Shown piece by piece: positions 7,133-14,871 of a stretch of 20,411 nucleotides of DNA. The position numbers and the translations under genes were made by a program. How positions within the stretch are numbered: position 1 is the first letter of the stretch; each line of letters opens with the position of its first letter. Source of the DNA: UBA6382 sp963617965 (lineage in GTDB: Bacteria > Bacteroidota > Bacteroidia > Bacteroidales > Bacteroidaceae); NCBI GenBank assembly GCA_963617965.1, contig CAVEQO010000037.1, positions 1 through 20,411 of the forward strand, written 5' to 3'. Below the pieces are notes generated by a model. That model did not search any database and was not told where the DNA came from. It saw nothing but the letters and a program-made list of their open reading frames with translations.

Positions 7133-7198
7133 ATGGCGAAAACTATAGAAGAGCGAGTTGAGGATTGGTGCGAGAAGCAATTCGTTGGACAGAAATGA
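7133..7198 (+). pseudogene. N-terminal scrap of a gene, 21 codons, possibly from a DNA methylase/restriction protein
   Basis: An ATG 18 nt after fic begins MAKTIEERVEDW..., an N-terminus I associate, from memory only, with Bacteroidales restriction-modification (N-6 DNA methylase type) proteins. It is cut by TGA at 7196-7198. What follows is a different coding frame with a different kind of sequence, so this looks like the 5' stub of a gene lost by deletion. It could also be a short real peptide translated with fic. Confidence 0.35.
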
Positions 7199-7317
7199 AG
7201 GGTATTGAACCCAACAACAAGTCATTTCTCGTTAAGTTATTCCGTAATTTAATGTTAGGAGAACATCATGAGCTGAAGAACCGATATATGCTGATAGGGT
7301 ATGACAATAGCGGCGAG

Positions 7318-7353
7318 ACCCATACAAGCACCCATACAAGTACCCATACAAGT
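7318..7353 (+). repeat. Three 12-bp tandem repeats, ACCCATACAAGY
   Basis: Three consecutive units (7318-7329, 7330-7341 and 7342-7353) differ only in the last base. In the local reading frame they encode Thr-His-Thr-Ser repeated. The 12-nt period preserves the frame and suggests a variable-length protein linker. There are no spacers, so it is not CRISPR. Confidence 0.85.
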
Positions 7354-7371
7354 TCTGATGAGACTGTATCA

Positions 7372-7388
7372 ATGTTTTCCGAAAACAT
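7372..7388. repeat. Short perfect palindrome ATGTTTTC-C-GAAAACAT
   Basis: Eight-bp arms around a single base, 28 nt beyond the radA stop codon and inside the gene fragment on the other strand. It has an A/T-rich arm, but its loop is too small for a standard terminator. It may help end radA transcription or be chance. Confidence 0.35.
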
Positions 7389-7415
7389 AAAGCGGTTGGT
7401 TGTTGGGATCGGTAA

Positions 7416-8816
7416 TCAGAACAGCTGTCTCAGCACGTCCTGCAGACCTGCCGACGGGACGAGTTCGATGCCTATGCGCGAGGTGTCGAGCCCCTTCAAG
7501 TTAGACCTGGGTATCACCATGCGCCTGAAACCGAGCCTCTGGGCTTCGCTGATGCGCTGCGCTATGCGTGTGACCGGGCGTATCTCGCCGCTCAGCCCTA
7601 TCTCGCCGGCCATGCAGGTGCCGGACTTGACAGGCTGGTCGTAGGTGCTCGACAGGACACTCACCGCCACGCTGAGGTCTATGGCGGGATCCTTTACCTT
7701 GAGTCCCCCCGCGATATTGAGGAACACGTCCTTTTGCGACAGCTTGAATCCCGCCCGTTTCTCCAGTACGGCAAGAAGCATATTGAGCCTGCGGATGTCA
7801 AAGCCAGTAGCCGAACGCTGCGGATTGCCGTAGGCCGCCGAGCTGACCAGGGCCTGCGTTTCCATGAGGAACGGGCGCGCACCCTCCACAGCCGAAGCCA
7901 CCGCCACGCCGCTCAGCCCCTCGTTGTCCTGCGAGAGGAGCATCTCCGAGGGATTGACCACGGGCCGCAGGCCTCTGCCCTGCATCTCGTAGATACCCAG
8001 TTCGGAGGTCGAGCCGAACCTGTTCTTCAGGGAACGCAGCACCCTGTAAAGGTACTGCCTGTCGCCCTCGAACTGCAGCACAGTGTCGACTATGTGTTCC
8101 AGCACCTTGGGCCCGGCCAAAGTGCCGTCTTTGGTTATGTGACCCACGAGGACAACGCTCTTGCCCGTTTCCTTGACATAGCGGAGAAGACTCACCGCGC
8201 AGTCCCTTACCTGCGATATGCTGCCCGGAAAAGCGTCACCCTGTTCGGTTGACACGGCCTGCACCGAGTCTATGACCAGCAGGTCGGGATTGAGAGCCGT
8301 AGCCTGTCCGTAGATCTTCTCCAGCGATGTCTCGCAAAGGATGTAGCACTCGTCGCCCATGCCCGGCATATCGGGCGGCGACAGGCGGTCGGCCCTCATC
8401 TTCAGCTGGCTCTGGCTCTCTTCGCCGCTGACATAGAGAATACGCAGATGCCGCATGCGCAGCACCGTCTGGAGAAGCAGCGTAGACTTGCCTATGCCCG
8501 GCTCGCCGCCGAGCAGCACGAGCGAGCCCTTCACCAGACCGCCGCCGAGCACGCGGTTCAGTTCGGCATCAAGCGTGTCGATGCGCTGTTCGCCCCGCGC
8601 CTCTATGTCGCGGAGCCGCGTCACGCGCGATTCTGCCTCGCCGGCACCGGCGAGACCGCGCAAGGCGGCAGAATGCGGTGCGGTGCGGCCGGAAGCCGGC
8701 GCAAGCCTCACCTCCCTGAACGTGTCCCACTTTCCGCACGCAGGGCACTTGCCCAGCCATTTCGCAGAGTCATAACCGCACTCCGAACAAACGTATGCCG
8801 TCTTTTCTTTTGCCAT
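7416..8816 (-). CDS. radA: DNA repair ATPase RadA (Sms)
   Basis: The 466-residue RecA-family motor promotes branch migration of recombination intermediates. It has an N-terminal C4 zinc finger (C10, C13, C24, C27), Walker A GGEPGIGKST (103-112), Walker B LLVIDS (about 179-184) and the RadA-specific KNRFG motif (264-268). A Lon-protease-like C-terminal domain (about 280-466) lacks protease function in this family. Length is normal. It starts at ATG 8816, 29 nt after a TAnnTTTG -7 box on the minus strand (8846-8853). It is divergently transcribed from mraZ. With recO at the other end of the window it makes two recombination genes flanking the dcw operon, probably by coincidence. Confidence 0.97.
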   Translation of the reverse strand: MAKEKTAYVCSECGYDSAKWLGKCPACGKWDTFREVRLAPASGRTAPHSAALRGLAGAGEAESRVTRLRDIEARGEQRIDTLDAELNRVLGGGLVKGSLVLLGGEPGIGKSTLLLQTVLRMRHLRILYVSGEESQSQLKMRADRLSPPDMPGMGDECYILCETSLEKIYGQATALNPDLLVIDSVQAVSTEQGDAFPGSISQVRDCAVSLLRYVKETGKSVVLVGHITKDGTLAGPKVLEHIVDTVLQFEGDRQYLYRVLRSLKNRFGSTSELGIYEMQGRGLRPVVNPSEMLLSQDNEGLSGVAVASAVEGARPFLMETQALVSSAAYGNPQRSATGFDIRRLNMLLAVLEKRAGFKLSQKDVFLNIAGGLKVKDPAIDLSVAVSVLSSTYDQPVKSGTCMAGEIGLSGEIRPVTRIAQRISEAQRLGFRRMVIPRSNLKGLDTSRIGIELVPSAGLQDVLRQLF

Positions 8817-8845
8817 TCTGCTTCAGTTCCTGTTTGCTTTGCCTA

Positions 8846-8853
8846 CAAAAGTA
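8846..8853 (-). promoter_or_regulatory. Bacteroidota -7 box for radA
   Basis: The minus strand reads TACTTTTG, an exact TAnnTTTG match, 29 nt before the radA start. I see no clear -33 TTTG. Confidence 0.55.
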
Positions 8854-9074
8854 GTGCATTCTTTTAGTTCTGCGGACTCTTTCCGCCGTTTTTTTGGAAA
8901 GCGCACGGAACATACCAGACTTTGTCCTGTCGCCGTATCCGCATGCCGGCACGGCCGCAATCCGGCAGACGGCGGAAAAATTCCCCACCGCAACGCACCA
9001 TTGTTCTACTCCCTGTAAAACAGGCTTTTGCGGCGGCAATGCAACTTTATTTGCAGAAAACGACAATTTTATTT

Positions 9075-9106
9075 TGGAAATACGTGGGGAATTGTGGGGA
9101 ATTGTG
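9075..9106 (+). promoter_or_regulatory. Probable MraZ operator: three 10-bp-phased TGGRR repeats
   Basis: TGGAA (9075-9079), TGGGG (9085-9089) and TGGGG (9095-9099) are spaced exactly 10 bp apart. The last two share the spacer AATTG, and a further TG starts at 9105. In E. coli, MraZ represses its own operon by binding TGGGN repeats separated by 5 nt upstream of mraZ; this array has that geometry. It ends right at the -7 box (9107-9114), so bound MraZ would cover the promoter. The repeats are seen; the function is inferred from the family. Confidence 0.75.
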
Positions 9107-9114
9107 TAATTTTG
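9107..9114 (+). promoter_or_regulatory. Bacteroidota -7 box for the mraZ/dcw operon
   Basis: TAATTTTG is an exact TAnnTTTG match, 33 nt upstream of the mraZ ATG and directly after the TGGRR array. It is the only strong promoter I found for the gene train 9148-20256. Confidence 0.65.
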
Positions 9115-9147
9115 ACCATCAAACCGTACTGTAACCAGAAAAACACG

Positions 9148-9612
9148 ATGCGTTTTATCGGGACCATAGAGGCAAAGCTTGACAGCAAGGGGCGCGTTTT
9201 CATCCCCGCCGGCTTCAGGCGCAATCTGCAGCAGGCGGCCGACGGCTCCGGCGAGACAAGGCTTGTGATGCGCAAGGATGTCTTCGAGGACTGCCTCGTG
9301 CTCTACCCCGAGACGGAATGGTACAGCCGTCTTGACGAACTCCGCAAGCGGCTGAGCGTCTGGAACAAAGGCGAACAGGCCATAATGCGCCGGTACGTCA
9401 CCGGTGCCGAATGGGTTTCGCTTGACAGCAACGGCCGTCTGCTGATACCGAAGCGGTATCTGCGCATGGCCAACATGGACAACCAAGTCACGTTTGTAGG
9501 AATGGACAGCACCATTGAGATATGGAGCACACAGCAACTTTCGCGACACACAGGCGACGACGGATTCGCCAAGGCCGTGGAGGACATCATGACACCGCAC
9601 ACGCCAACCTGA
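9148..9612 (+). CDS. mraZ: Transcriptional regulator MraZ
   Basis: A 154-residue DNA-binding protein of the AbrB/SpoVT swapped-hairpin type. It has two tandem MraZ domains, each with the signature DSxGR: LDSKGRVFIP (11-20) and LDSNGRLLIP (92-101). It forms ring-shaped oligomers that contact repeated DNA sites and, in E. coli, represses the dcw operon. The TGGRR array just upstream is its likely target. The ATG at 9148 is chosen because MRFIGTIEAKLD is the standard N-terminus and it follows the -7 box by 33 nt. It is the first gene of the operon; rsmH follows after 13 nt. Confidence 0.96.
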   Translation: MRFIGTIEAKLDSKGRVFIPAGFRRNLQQAADGSGETRLVMRKDVFEDCLVLYPETEWYSRLDELRKRLSVWNKGEQAIMRRYVTGAEWVSLDSNGRLLIPKRYLRMANMDNQVTFVGMDSTIEIWSTQQLSRHTGDDGFAKAVEDIMTPHTPT

Positions 9613-9625
9613 CACCCCCACCGCA

Positions 9626-10537
9626 ATGAACGACACGACAGTCTACCACACACCGGTTCTGCTGCAACCGTGTATTGACGCCCTCAACATAAAGGACGGC
9701 GGCAACTGGGTCGACGCGACTTTCGGGGGAGGCGGTCACTCACGTGCCATACTGCAGACTCTGCACGGCAAGGGGCACCTCTACGGCTTCGACCAGGATG
9801 CCGACACATTCCGCAACAAGCCGGATGACAGCAACTTCACCCTCGTATACAGCAACTTCCGGTTCCTCGGCAACTGGATGCGCTACTACGGCGTGGACGG
9901 CATTGACGGGCTGCTGGCCGATCTGGGAGTGTCAAGCCACCACTTCGACGACCCCGCCCGCGGATTCTCGTTCAGGGAGAACGGGCCGCTCGACATGCGC
10001 ATGAACAGCAAGGCGCGGTGCACGGCAGCGCAAATCGTCAACAGCTACAGTGAGGAGCGGCTTGCGCAGATACTGTACCTCTACGGCGAGCTCCGCAATT
10101 CACGCCAGATAGCCAACGCCATTGTCGGCGCACGGCAGAGACACGAGATACTGACCACCGGCGATTTTCTGGACGCCATAGGCTTCACGGCCGACAAGAC
10201 ACGCTACAAAAAAGACCTCGCCAAAATATTCCAGGCCCTGCGCATAGAGGTGAACCGGGAAATGGACGCGCTCAAGGAGATGCTGCTGGAGGCCGTCAGA
10301 CTGCTGAAGCCGGGCGGACGGCTTGTGGTGCTGACCTACCACTCGCTTGAAGACCGCATGGTCAAGAACATCATCAAGTCAGGCAATACGGAGGGCAACG
10401 TGGCAAAGGATTTCTACGGGAACGCCATAAGGCCCCTCAAGGCGGTCAACGGCAAGGTGATTGTACCGACCGACAAGGAGCAACAGGAAAATCCGCGCAG
10501 CCGGAGCGCGAAACTGAGGATAGCCGAAAAAGTGTAA
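9626..10537 (+). CDS. rsmH: 16S rRNA (cytosine-1402-N4)-methyltransferase RsmH (MraW)
   Basis: A 303-residue SAM-dependent enzyme that methylates N4 of C1402 in the ribosomal P site. It has HTPVLL (8-13), the SAM-binding loop DATFGGGGHS (30-39), LLADLGVSSHHFDDPARGFSF in the middle, and GGRLVVLTYHSLEDRMVK near the C-terminus, all standard for the family and of standard length. It is the second gene of the dcw operon, and the ftsL-like gene begins 10 nt after its stop. Confidence 0.97.
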   Translation: MNDTTVYHTPVLLQPCIDALNIKDGGNWVDATFGGGGHSRAILQTLHGKGHLYGFDQDADTFRNKPDDSNFTLVYSNFRFLGNWMRYYGVDGIDGLLADLGVSSHHFDDPARGFSFRENGPLDMRMNSKARCTAAQIVNSYSEERLAQILYLYGELRNSRQIANAIVGARQRHEILTTGDFLDAIGFTADKTRYKKDLAKIFQALRIEVNREMDALKEMLLEAVRLLKPGGRLVVLTYHSLEDRMVKNIIKSGNTEGNVAKDFYGNAIRPLKAVNGKVIVPTDKEQQENPRSRSAKLRIAEKV

Positions 10538-10547
10538 TGCAGGAACC

Positions 10548-11063
10548 ATGAGGAAAACACCACACAACGCCACGGAAACAGTGAACGCACGCCCGCGTGA
10601 GGAAGCGGAGCCGCTCATCCCGCTGATAATGCCGGAAGAAAGCCGGGGCGGAGACTGTTCCGATGACGATGACGAAGAAGAACTTGACAGCAAGACCGCC
10701 CGCCGCAAGCTCATGGAGTCGTTCACGGACGACGAGGGCGAGAAGGCGGACATCAATTTCTTCTATATCCTCAGAGGCGACATACTGACCACCAAATGGC
10801 TCAGGACACACATACTGTGGCTCGTGATGCTCGTGGTGCTGGCGTTTCTCTACGTGAGCAACCGGTACTACGCCCAGGAACAGATGATACGCAACAACAG
10901 GCTGAAAAACGAGCTGAAGGAAGTACACTACAACGCCATGGCACGCTCCTCCGAACTGATGAGGAACTGCCGGCGGAGCACCATCATGGAACAGCTGGAG
11001 ACCGACCCGCAAAACACTCTGGTGCCGTCGGAGAAGCAACCTGCCGAAGTGGAGGAAAACTGA
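10548..11063 (+). CDS. FtsL-like division protein (Bacteroidota type)
   Basis: A 171-residue bitopic membrane protein. Residues 1-75 are a long cytoplasmic part with a very acidic patch (DDDDEEE, about 39-45). One transmembrane helix (about 86-104) follows a basic flank, and then comes a short periplasmic helix likely to form a coiled coil (about 105-150). Position between rsmH and ftsI and this topology identify it as the FtsL equivalent, which links FtsB/FtsQ-type partners to the FtsW-FtsI synthase. Sequence identity to E. coli FtsL is not expected. The N-terminal extension is much longer than in E. coli FtsL (121 residues in total there). Confidence 0.82.
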   Translation: MRKTPHNATETVNARPREEAEPLIPLIMPEESRGGDCSDDDDEEELDSKTARRKLMESFTDDEGEKADINFFYILRGDILTTKWLRTHILWLVMLVVLAFLYVSNRYYAQEQMIRNNRLKNELKEVHYNAMARSSELMRNCRRSTIMEQLETDPQNTLVPSEKQPAEVEEN

Positions 11064-11106
11064 AAAAGACAACACGCGCAAAAGCATACCGGCACAACAG
11101 CAAGCG

Positions 11107-13365
11107 ATGAAGACATTCCCCAACCAACAAGTCATCAGACGGTATATGGTCATATCCGGGTTACTCACGTTACTGGGAATAATCATTGTGGCAAAAGCCG
11201 CCTACATAATGTTCGCGGAAAGGACGAAATGGGCGGAAATAGCCAAGACGTGTGTAGTGGAAAGCGTGCCGGTCCCCGTGAACCGCGGCAACATCATCTC
11301 TGCCGACGGACAGCTGCTCGCCACCTATGTGCCGGAATACAAGATATACATGGACTACAACATATACAGCGAGGACTCCGTCAGCCGGCAGAAATTCCTG
11401 CATCTCAAGGACTCCCTCTTCTTCGCCAAGCTTGACAGCATCGCCATGGGACTGAACAGGATACTGCCTGACAAGAGCGTTTCGTGGTACAAGCAGCGGC
11501 TCGTGGAGGGACACGGCAAGCGAAGCCGCCACTGGCTCATCTATCCCAGACGCGTGAAATATCTTGACTACAAGGAAATACGGAAACTCCCGTTCTTCAA
11601 CCTGTCGCGCAACCTCACGGGACTCCATGCCGACGAGCAGAAAAAGATAGAGAAACCGTTCGGTTCGCTTGCCGCGCGTACGCTGGGCGATGTGGACAGG
11701 CTGACCGGACACGGAATGACGGGGCTTCAGAAACAGTATGACTCCCTCTTGAGCGGCACGCCGGGACTGTCGCACAAGGTGAAGACCATGAACATGTACC
11801 TGCCCGTGATAGACCGGGCTGCCGTGGCCGGGGCGGATATCCACACCACCATTGACGTGAACATACAGGATTTCTGCGAAAACGCCCTTGTGCAGAAACT
11901 GAAGGAAATAGACGGAATGTACGGGGTTGCCATTCTCATGGACGTCAAGACCGGTGACATAAAAGCCATGGCCAACATGGAAAAAGCGGGCGACGGGAAA
12001 TACAACGACGTGCGCAACTATGCCGTCAGCCAGCTCATGCAGCCCGGTTCGGTGTTCAAGACCATATCCATTACGGCCGCGCTCGAGTCTGGCAGGATAA
12101 ACATAAACTCCACGGCAGACTGTACCAGCGGAGCCATAACGGTCGGCGGATACACCATCAGGGACGCCTCGCACAAGAGCAACAAAATCATCACGCTTCC
12201 CGAAGTGCTCGGCTATTCGTCGAACGTGGGAGTGATCAAGCTCATCACCAAGGCCTACGGAGGCAGCCGCGCCAACGAGCAGCGGTTCTGCGACGATGTC
12301 AGGAAACTCGGCATAGCCGAAGACATGCAGCTCGACATTCCGGGCTACACCACAGCCAGAATCCCAAGTCCCAAAAGCATGGGCGAATACTGGTCGGCAT
12401 CGTCGATGGCATCGATGAGCATAGGCTACTCCACCATGGTCCCCCCCATCAGCCTGCTTGCCTTCTACAACGGCATAGCCAACGGCGGCCGGATGATGCG
12501 TCCGAGACTGGTGACCCACATAGTGCGCGACGGCAACGTGATCAAGACATTCCCCCCACGGGCCATAAGGGAACACATGTGCTCCCGGAAGACGGTGAGC
12601 GACATTACCCAATGTCTGAAATGGGTGGTAAGCGACGGACTGGGCGGTGCGGCCGGGTCGCCATATTTCCAGGTGGCGGGCAAGACGGGAACAGCCCGTG
12701 TGCAGGAAAAGGAGCACGCGGGCGAATACCTGATCACGTTTGCGGGCTTTTTCCCCGCCGACAACCCAAGATACAGCTGCGTGGTATGCATGCGCAAGAA
12801 AGGCAGCGGTTCCGGCGGAGGAATGTGCGGCCCCGTGTTCAAGCAGATTGCCGAATTCGTGATGTCGCAAGGCAACCGCTACACGCTGAGCGATCATGTG
12901 GACTCCGTCCATTCCATTCCGCCAGAGCTTGACTTCACCAACCTGCTTTATTCAGGCAGGGCTCTCAGCGACTTCGGTTTCATTGTCCCCTCCAGCTGGA
13001 ACACACGCGACGGACAAAGCCACTTGGGAAAAGTGAAGATAACCGACAACCATGCCAAGGCGGAGACAAGGAAGACGACACCCGGCGTGATTCCCGACCT
13101 CACCGGCATGGGACCGCGCGACGCCCTGTACGTCCTGGAGAAACAGCACCTCAAAGTGAAACTGTGCGGAGTGGGGAAAGTCGTTTCACAAAGTCTGCCG
13201 CAAGGCCATGCCATAAAGCCCGGCGAGCAGATCACACTCACGCTCGGATGCATTGACAAACGCCATCCGCACCACACACCGCCGCAAGCCGCCACAGACT
13301 CCATAAAACAGCACAACGGAGATTCCGCCGTGAAGAAAAGCCCCGAAAAACAGGAAACAACATAA
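11107..13365 (+). CDS. ftsI: Septal peptidoglycan transpeptidase FtsI (class B PBP) with one PASTA domain
   Basis: A 752-residue inner-membrane enzyme that cross-links stem peptides at the septum. It has an N-terminal membrane anchor (about 15-36), a dimerisation domain (about 55-250) and a transpeptidase domain with all three active-site motifs: SVFK (315-318, Ser315 acylated), SSN (371-373) and KTGT (526-529). A single PASTA domain follows (about 659-715), then a Lys/Gln-rich tail. The extra PASTA makes it longer than E. coli FtsI (588) and resembles SpoVD/PBP2x-like proteins. It lies between ftsL and murE, as in most dcw clusters. Beta-lactam targets of this type are inhibited at Ser315 (family knowledge). 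Confidence 0.96.
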   Translation: MKTFPNQQVIRRYMVISGLLTLLGIIIVAKAAYIMFAERTKWAEIAKTCVVESVPVPVNRGNIISADGQLLATYVPEYKIYMDYNIYSEDSVSRQKFLHLKDSLFFAKLDSIAMGLNRILPDKSVSWYKQRLVEGHGKRSRHWLIYPRRVKYLDYKEIRKLPFFNLSRNLTGLHADEQKKIEKPFGSLAARTLGDVDRLTGHGMTGLQKQYDSLLSGTPGLSHKVKTMNMYLPVIDRAAVAGADIHTTIDVNIQDFCENALVQKLKEIDGMYGVAILMDVKTGDIKAMANMEKAGDGKYNDVRNYAVSQLMQPGSVFKTISITAALESGRININSTADCTSGAITVGGYTIRDASHKSNKIITLPEVLGYSSNVGVIKLITKAYGGSRANEQRFCDDVRKLGIAEDMQLDIPGYTTARIPSPKSMGEYWSASSMASMSIGYSTMVPPISLLAFYNGIANGGRMMRPRLVTHIVRDGNVIKTFPPRAIREHMCSRKTVSDITQCLKWVVSDGLGGAAGSPYFQVAGKTGTARVQEKEHAGEYLITFAGFFPADNPRYSCVVCMRKKGSGSGGGMCGPVFKQIAEFVMSQGNRYTLSDHVDSVHSIPPELDFTNLLYSGRALSDFGFIVPSSWNTRDGQSHLGKVKITDNHAKAETRKTTPGVIPDLTGMGPRDALYVLEKQHLKVKLCGVGKVVSQSLPQGHAIKPGEQITLTLGCIDKRHPHHTPPQAATDSIKQHNGDSAVKKSPEKQETT

Positions 13366-13382
13366 CCCCCACTACAGAAACA

Positions 13383-14834
13383 ATGAAACTGCAGGAACTA
13401 CTCAAAAACGTCACGCCCCTGGCCATTGAGGGCAAGGGCAACCCCGACATCACCGGCGTGAACATCGACTCGCGCAAAGTGAAGCCGGGAGACTTGTTCA
13501 TTGCCGTATGCGGCACCCAGACCGACGGCCACAAGTATATCGGCAACGCCATAGGCCAGGGAGCCGTAGCCGTAGTGTGCCGGGACATTCCGGCTGACAC
13601 CGATCCGCGCGTCACCTATGTCCGCCTGGCCGACACCGAGGATGCGACAGGCAAGATTGCGACCGTCTTCTACGGCGACCCCACATCAAGGCTGAAACTC
13701 ATCGGCGTGACCGGCACGAACGGGAAAACCACCATAGCGACACTCCTTTTCAGGATGTTCAGGCAGATGGGCTACAAATGCGGTCTCTGCTCCACGGTGT
13801 GCAACTACATCCAGGATACACCCTACCCGACGGAACAGACCACGCCCGACCCCGTCACCCTCAACCGGCTGCTTGGCGAAATGGCAGACGAGGGCTGCCA
13901 GTACGCATTCATGGAATGCAGCAGCCACGCCATCCACCAGAAACGCATCAGCGGACTGACCTTTGCCGGGGGGCTGTTCACAAACCTGACGCGCGACCAC
14001 CTTGACTACCACAAGACCTTCGAAAATTACCGCAACGCCAAGAAAGCCTTCTTCGACTCTCTGGGCAAAGACGCGTTTGCCATCACCAATGCCGACGACA
14101 AAAACGGCATGATCATGGTGCAGAACACCAAAGCCACGGTCAGGACATACTCCCTGACGAGCATGGCCGATTTCCACGCCCGCATCATCGAGATGGCATT
14201 CAGCGGGATGCAACTCGACATCAACGGACACGAAGTCCACGTGCCGCTGGTCGGCAAGTTCAATGTCTCCAACATCCTTGCCATCTACGGTGCGGCCACG
14301 ATGCTCGGCAAAGACCCGGCGGAGGTGCTGACGGTACTCAGCACCCTGCGGTCAGTATCGGGCAGGTTTGAGGCAATCCAGTCCGGAAACGGCGTGACAG
14401 CCATCGTGGACTACGCCCACACGCCCGACGCCCTCGAAAATGTGCTGAAAGCCATCCACGAAGTGCTGGACGGAAAGGGCGAGGTCATCACCGTGTGCGG
14501 ATGCGGCGGCAACCGTGACAAGGGCAAGCGGCCGCAGATGGCATCCATAGCGGCAAGGCTCAGCGACAAAGTGGTAATAACCAGCGACAACCCCCGCTTC
14601 GAAGAGCCGCAGGACATAATCAACGACATGCTGGCCGGCATCACGGAAGAACAGAAACCGCACACCATCTCCATCGTCGACCGCAAGGAGGCCATACGTG
14701 CGGCGGCAATGGCGGCAAAGCCGGGCGACGTGATCCTCATTGCCGGCAAGGGACACGAAGACTACCAGATTGTCAAGGGAGTAAAGCACCACTTCGACGA
14801 CAGGGAGACCGTAAGGGAAGCCTTCGGTCTCTGA
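13383..14834 (+). CDS. murE: UDP-MurNAc-tripeptide synthetase MurE (meso-DAP type)
   Basis: A 483-residue cytosolic ATP-dependent ligase adding the third amino acid to UDP-MurNAc-L-Ala-D-Glu. It has an N-terminal UDP-binding domain, the ATP loop GTNGKTT (111-117), HLDYHKTFENY in the central domain, and DNPR (402-405). DNPR is the motif known to select meso-diaminopimelate rather than lysine. The GHE motif of GKGHEDYQ is near the C-terminus. Length is normal. It begins 17 nt after ftsI and is followed by mraY after 37 nt. Confidence 0.97.
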   Translation: MKLQELLKNVTPLAIEGKGNPDITGVNIDSRKVKPGDLFIAVCGTQTDGHKYIGNAIGQGAVAVVCRDIPADTDPRVTYVRLADTEDATGKIATVFYGDPTSRLKLIGVTGTNGKTTIATLLFRMFRQMGYKCGLCSTVCNYIQDTPYPTEQTTPDPVTLNRLLGEMADEGCQYAFMECSSHAIHQKRISGLTFAGGLFTNLTRDHLDYHKTFENYRNAKKAFFDSLGKDAFAITNADDKNGMIMVQNTKATVRTYSLTSMADFHARIIEMAFSGMQLDINGHEVHVPLVGKFNVSNILAIYGAATMLGKDPAEVLTVLSTLRSVSGRFEAIQSGNGVTAIVDYAHTPDALENVLKAIHEVLDGKGEVITVCGCGGNRDKGKRPQMASIAARLSDKVVITSDNPRFEEPQDIINDMLAGITEEQKPHTISIVDRKEAIRAAAMAAKPGDVILIAGKGHEDYQIVKGVKHHFDDRETVREAFGL

Positions 14835-14871
14835 CCTCCGTTCCATTTCACCGAAAAAACACACGCAAGTC

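Larger units (their letters stand above)
7195..7413 (+). pseudogene. C-terminal-type gene fragment with (Thr-His-Thr-Ser) repeats, unidentified
   Basis: In the frame +2 relative to the preceding stub, about 70 codons read like real protein (KSFLVKLFRNLMLGEHH, NRYMLIGYD), then three THTS-type units, then SENIKRLVVGIGN. The frame then runs into antisense of radA, so the natural end is missing. Short His/Thr repeats followed by an IKRLV-like segment recall the linker before a winged-helix end in some AlbA/AAA-4 or Fic-like_C proteins. That is a guess. The piece has no start of its own and probably joined the stub at 7180-7200 through a deletion. Confidence 0.35.

Noticed and set aside
7318..7353. 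Possible CRISPR-like repeat
   Set aside because: The units are directly adjacent without spacers and encode a protein repeat.
8869..9074. Coding potential between radA and mraZ on either strand
   Set aside because: Frames here are short, overlap both promoters and the operator, and show no protein-like features.
11170..12912. 580-codon minus-strand open frame
   Set aside because: Mirror of the ftsI codons. It is His/Val-rich with no domain, while the plus strand carries all PBP motifs.
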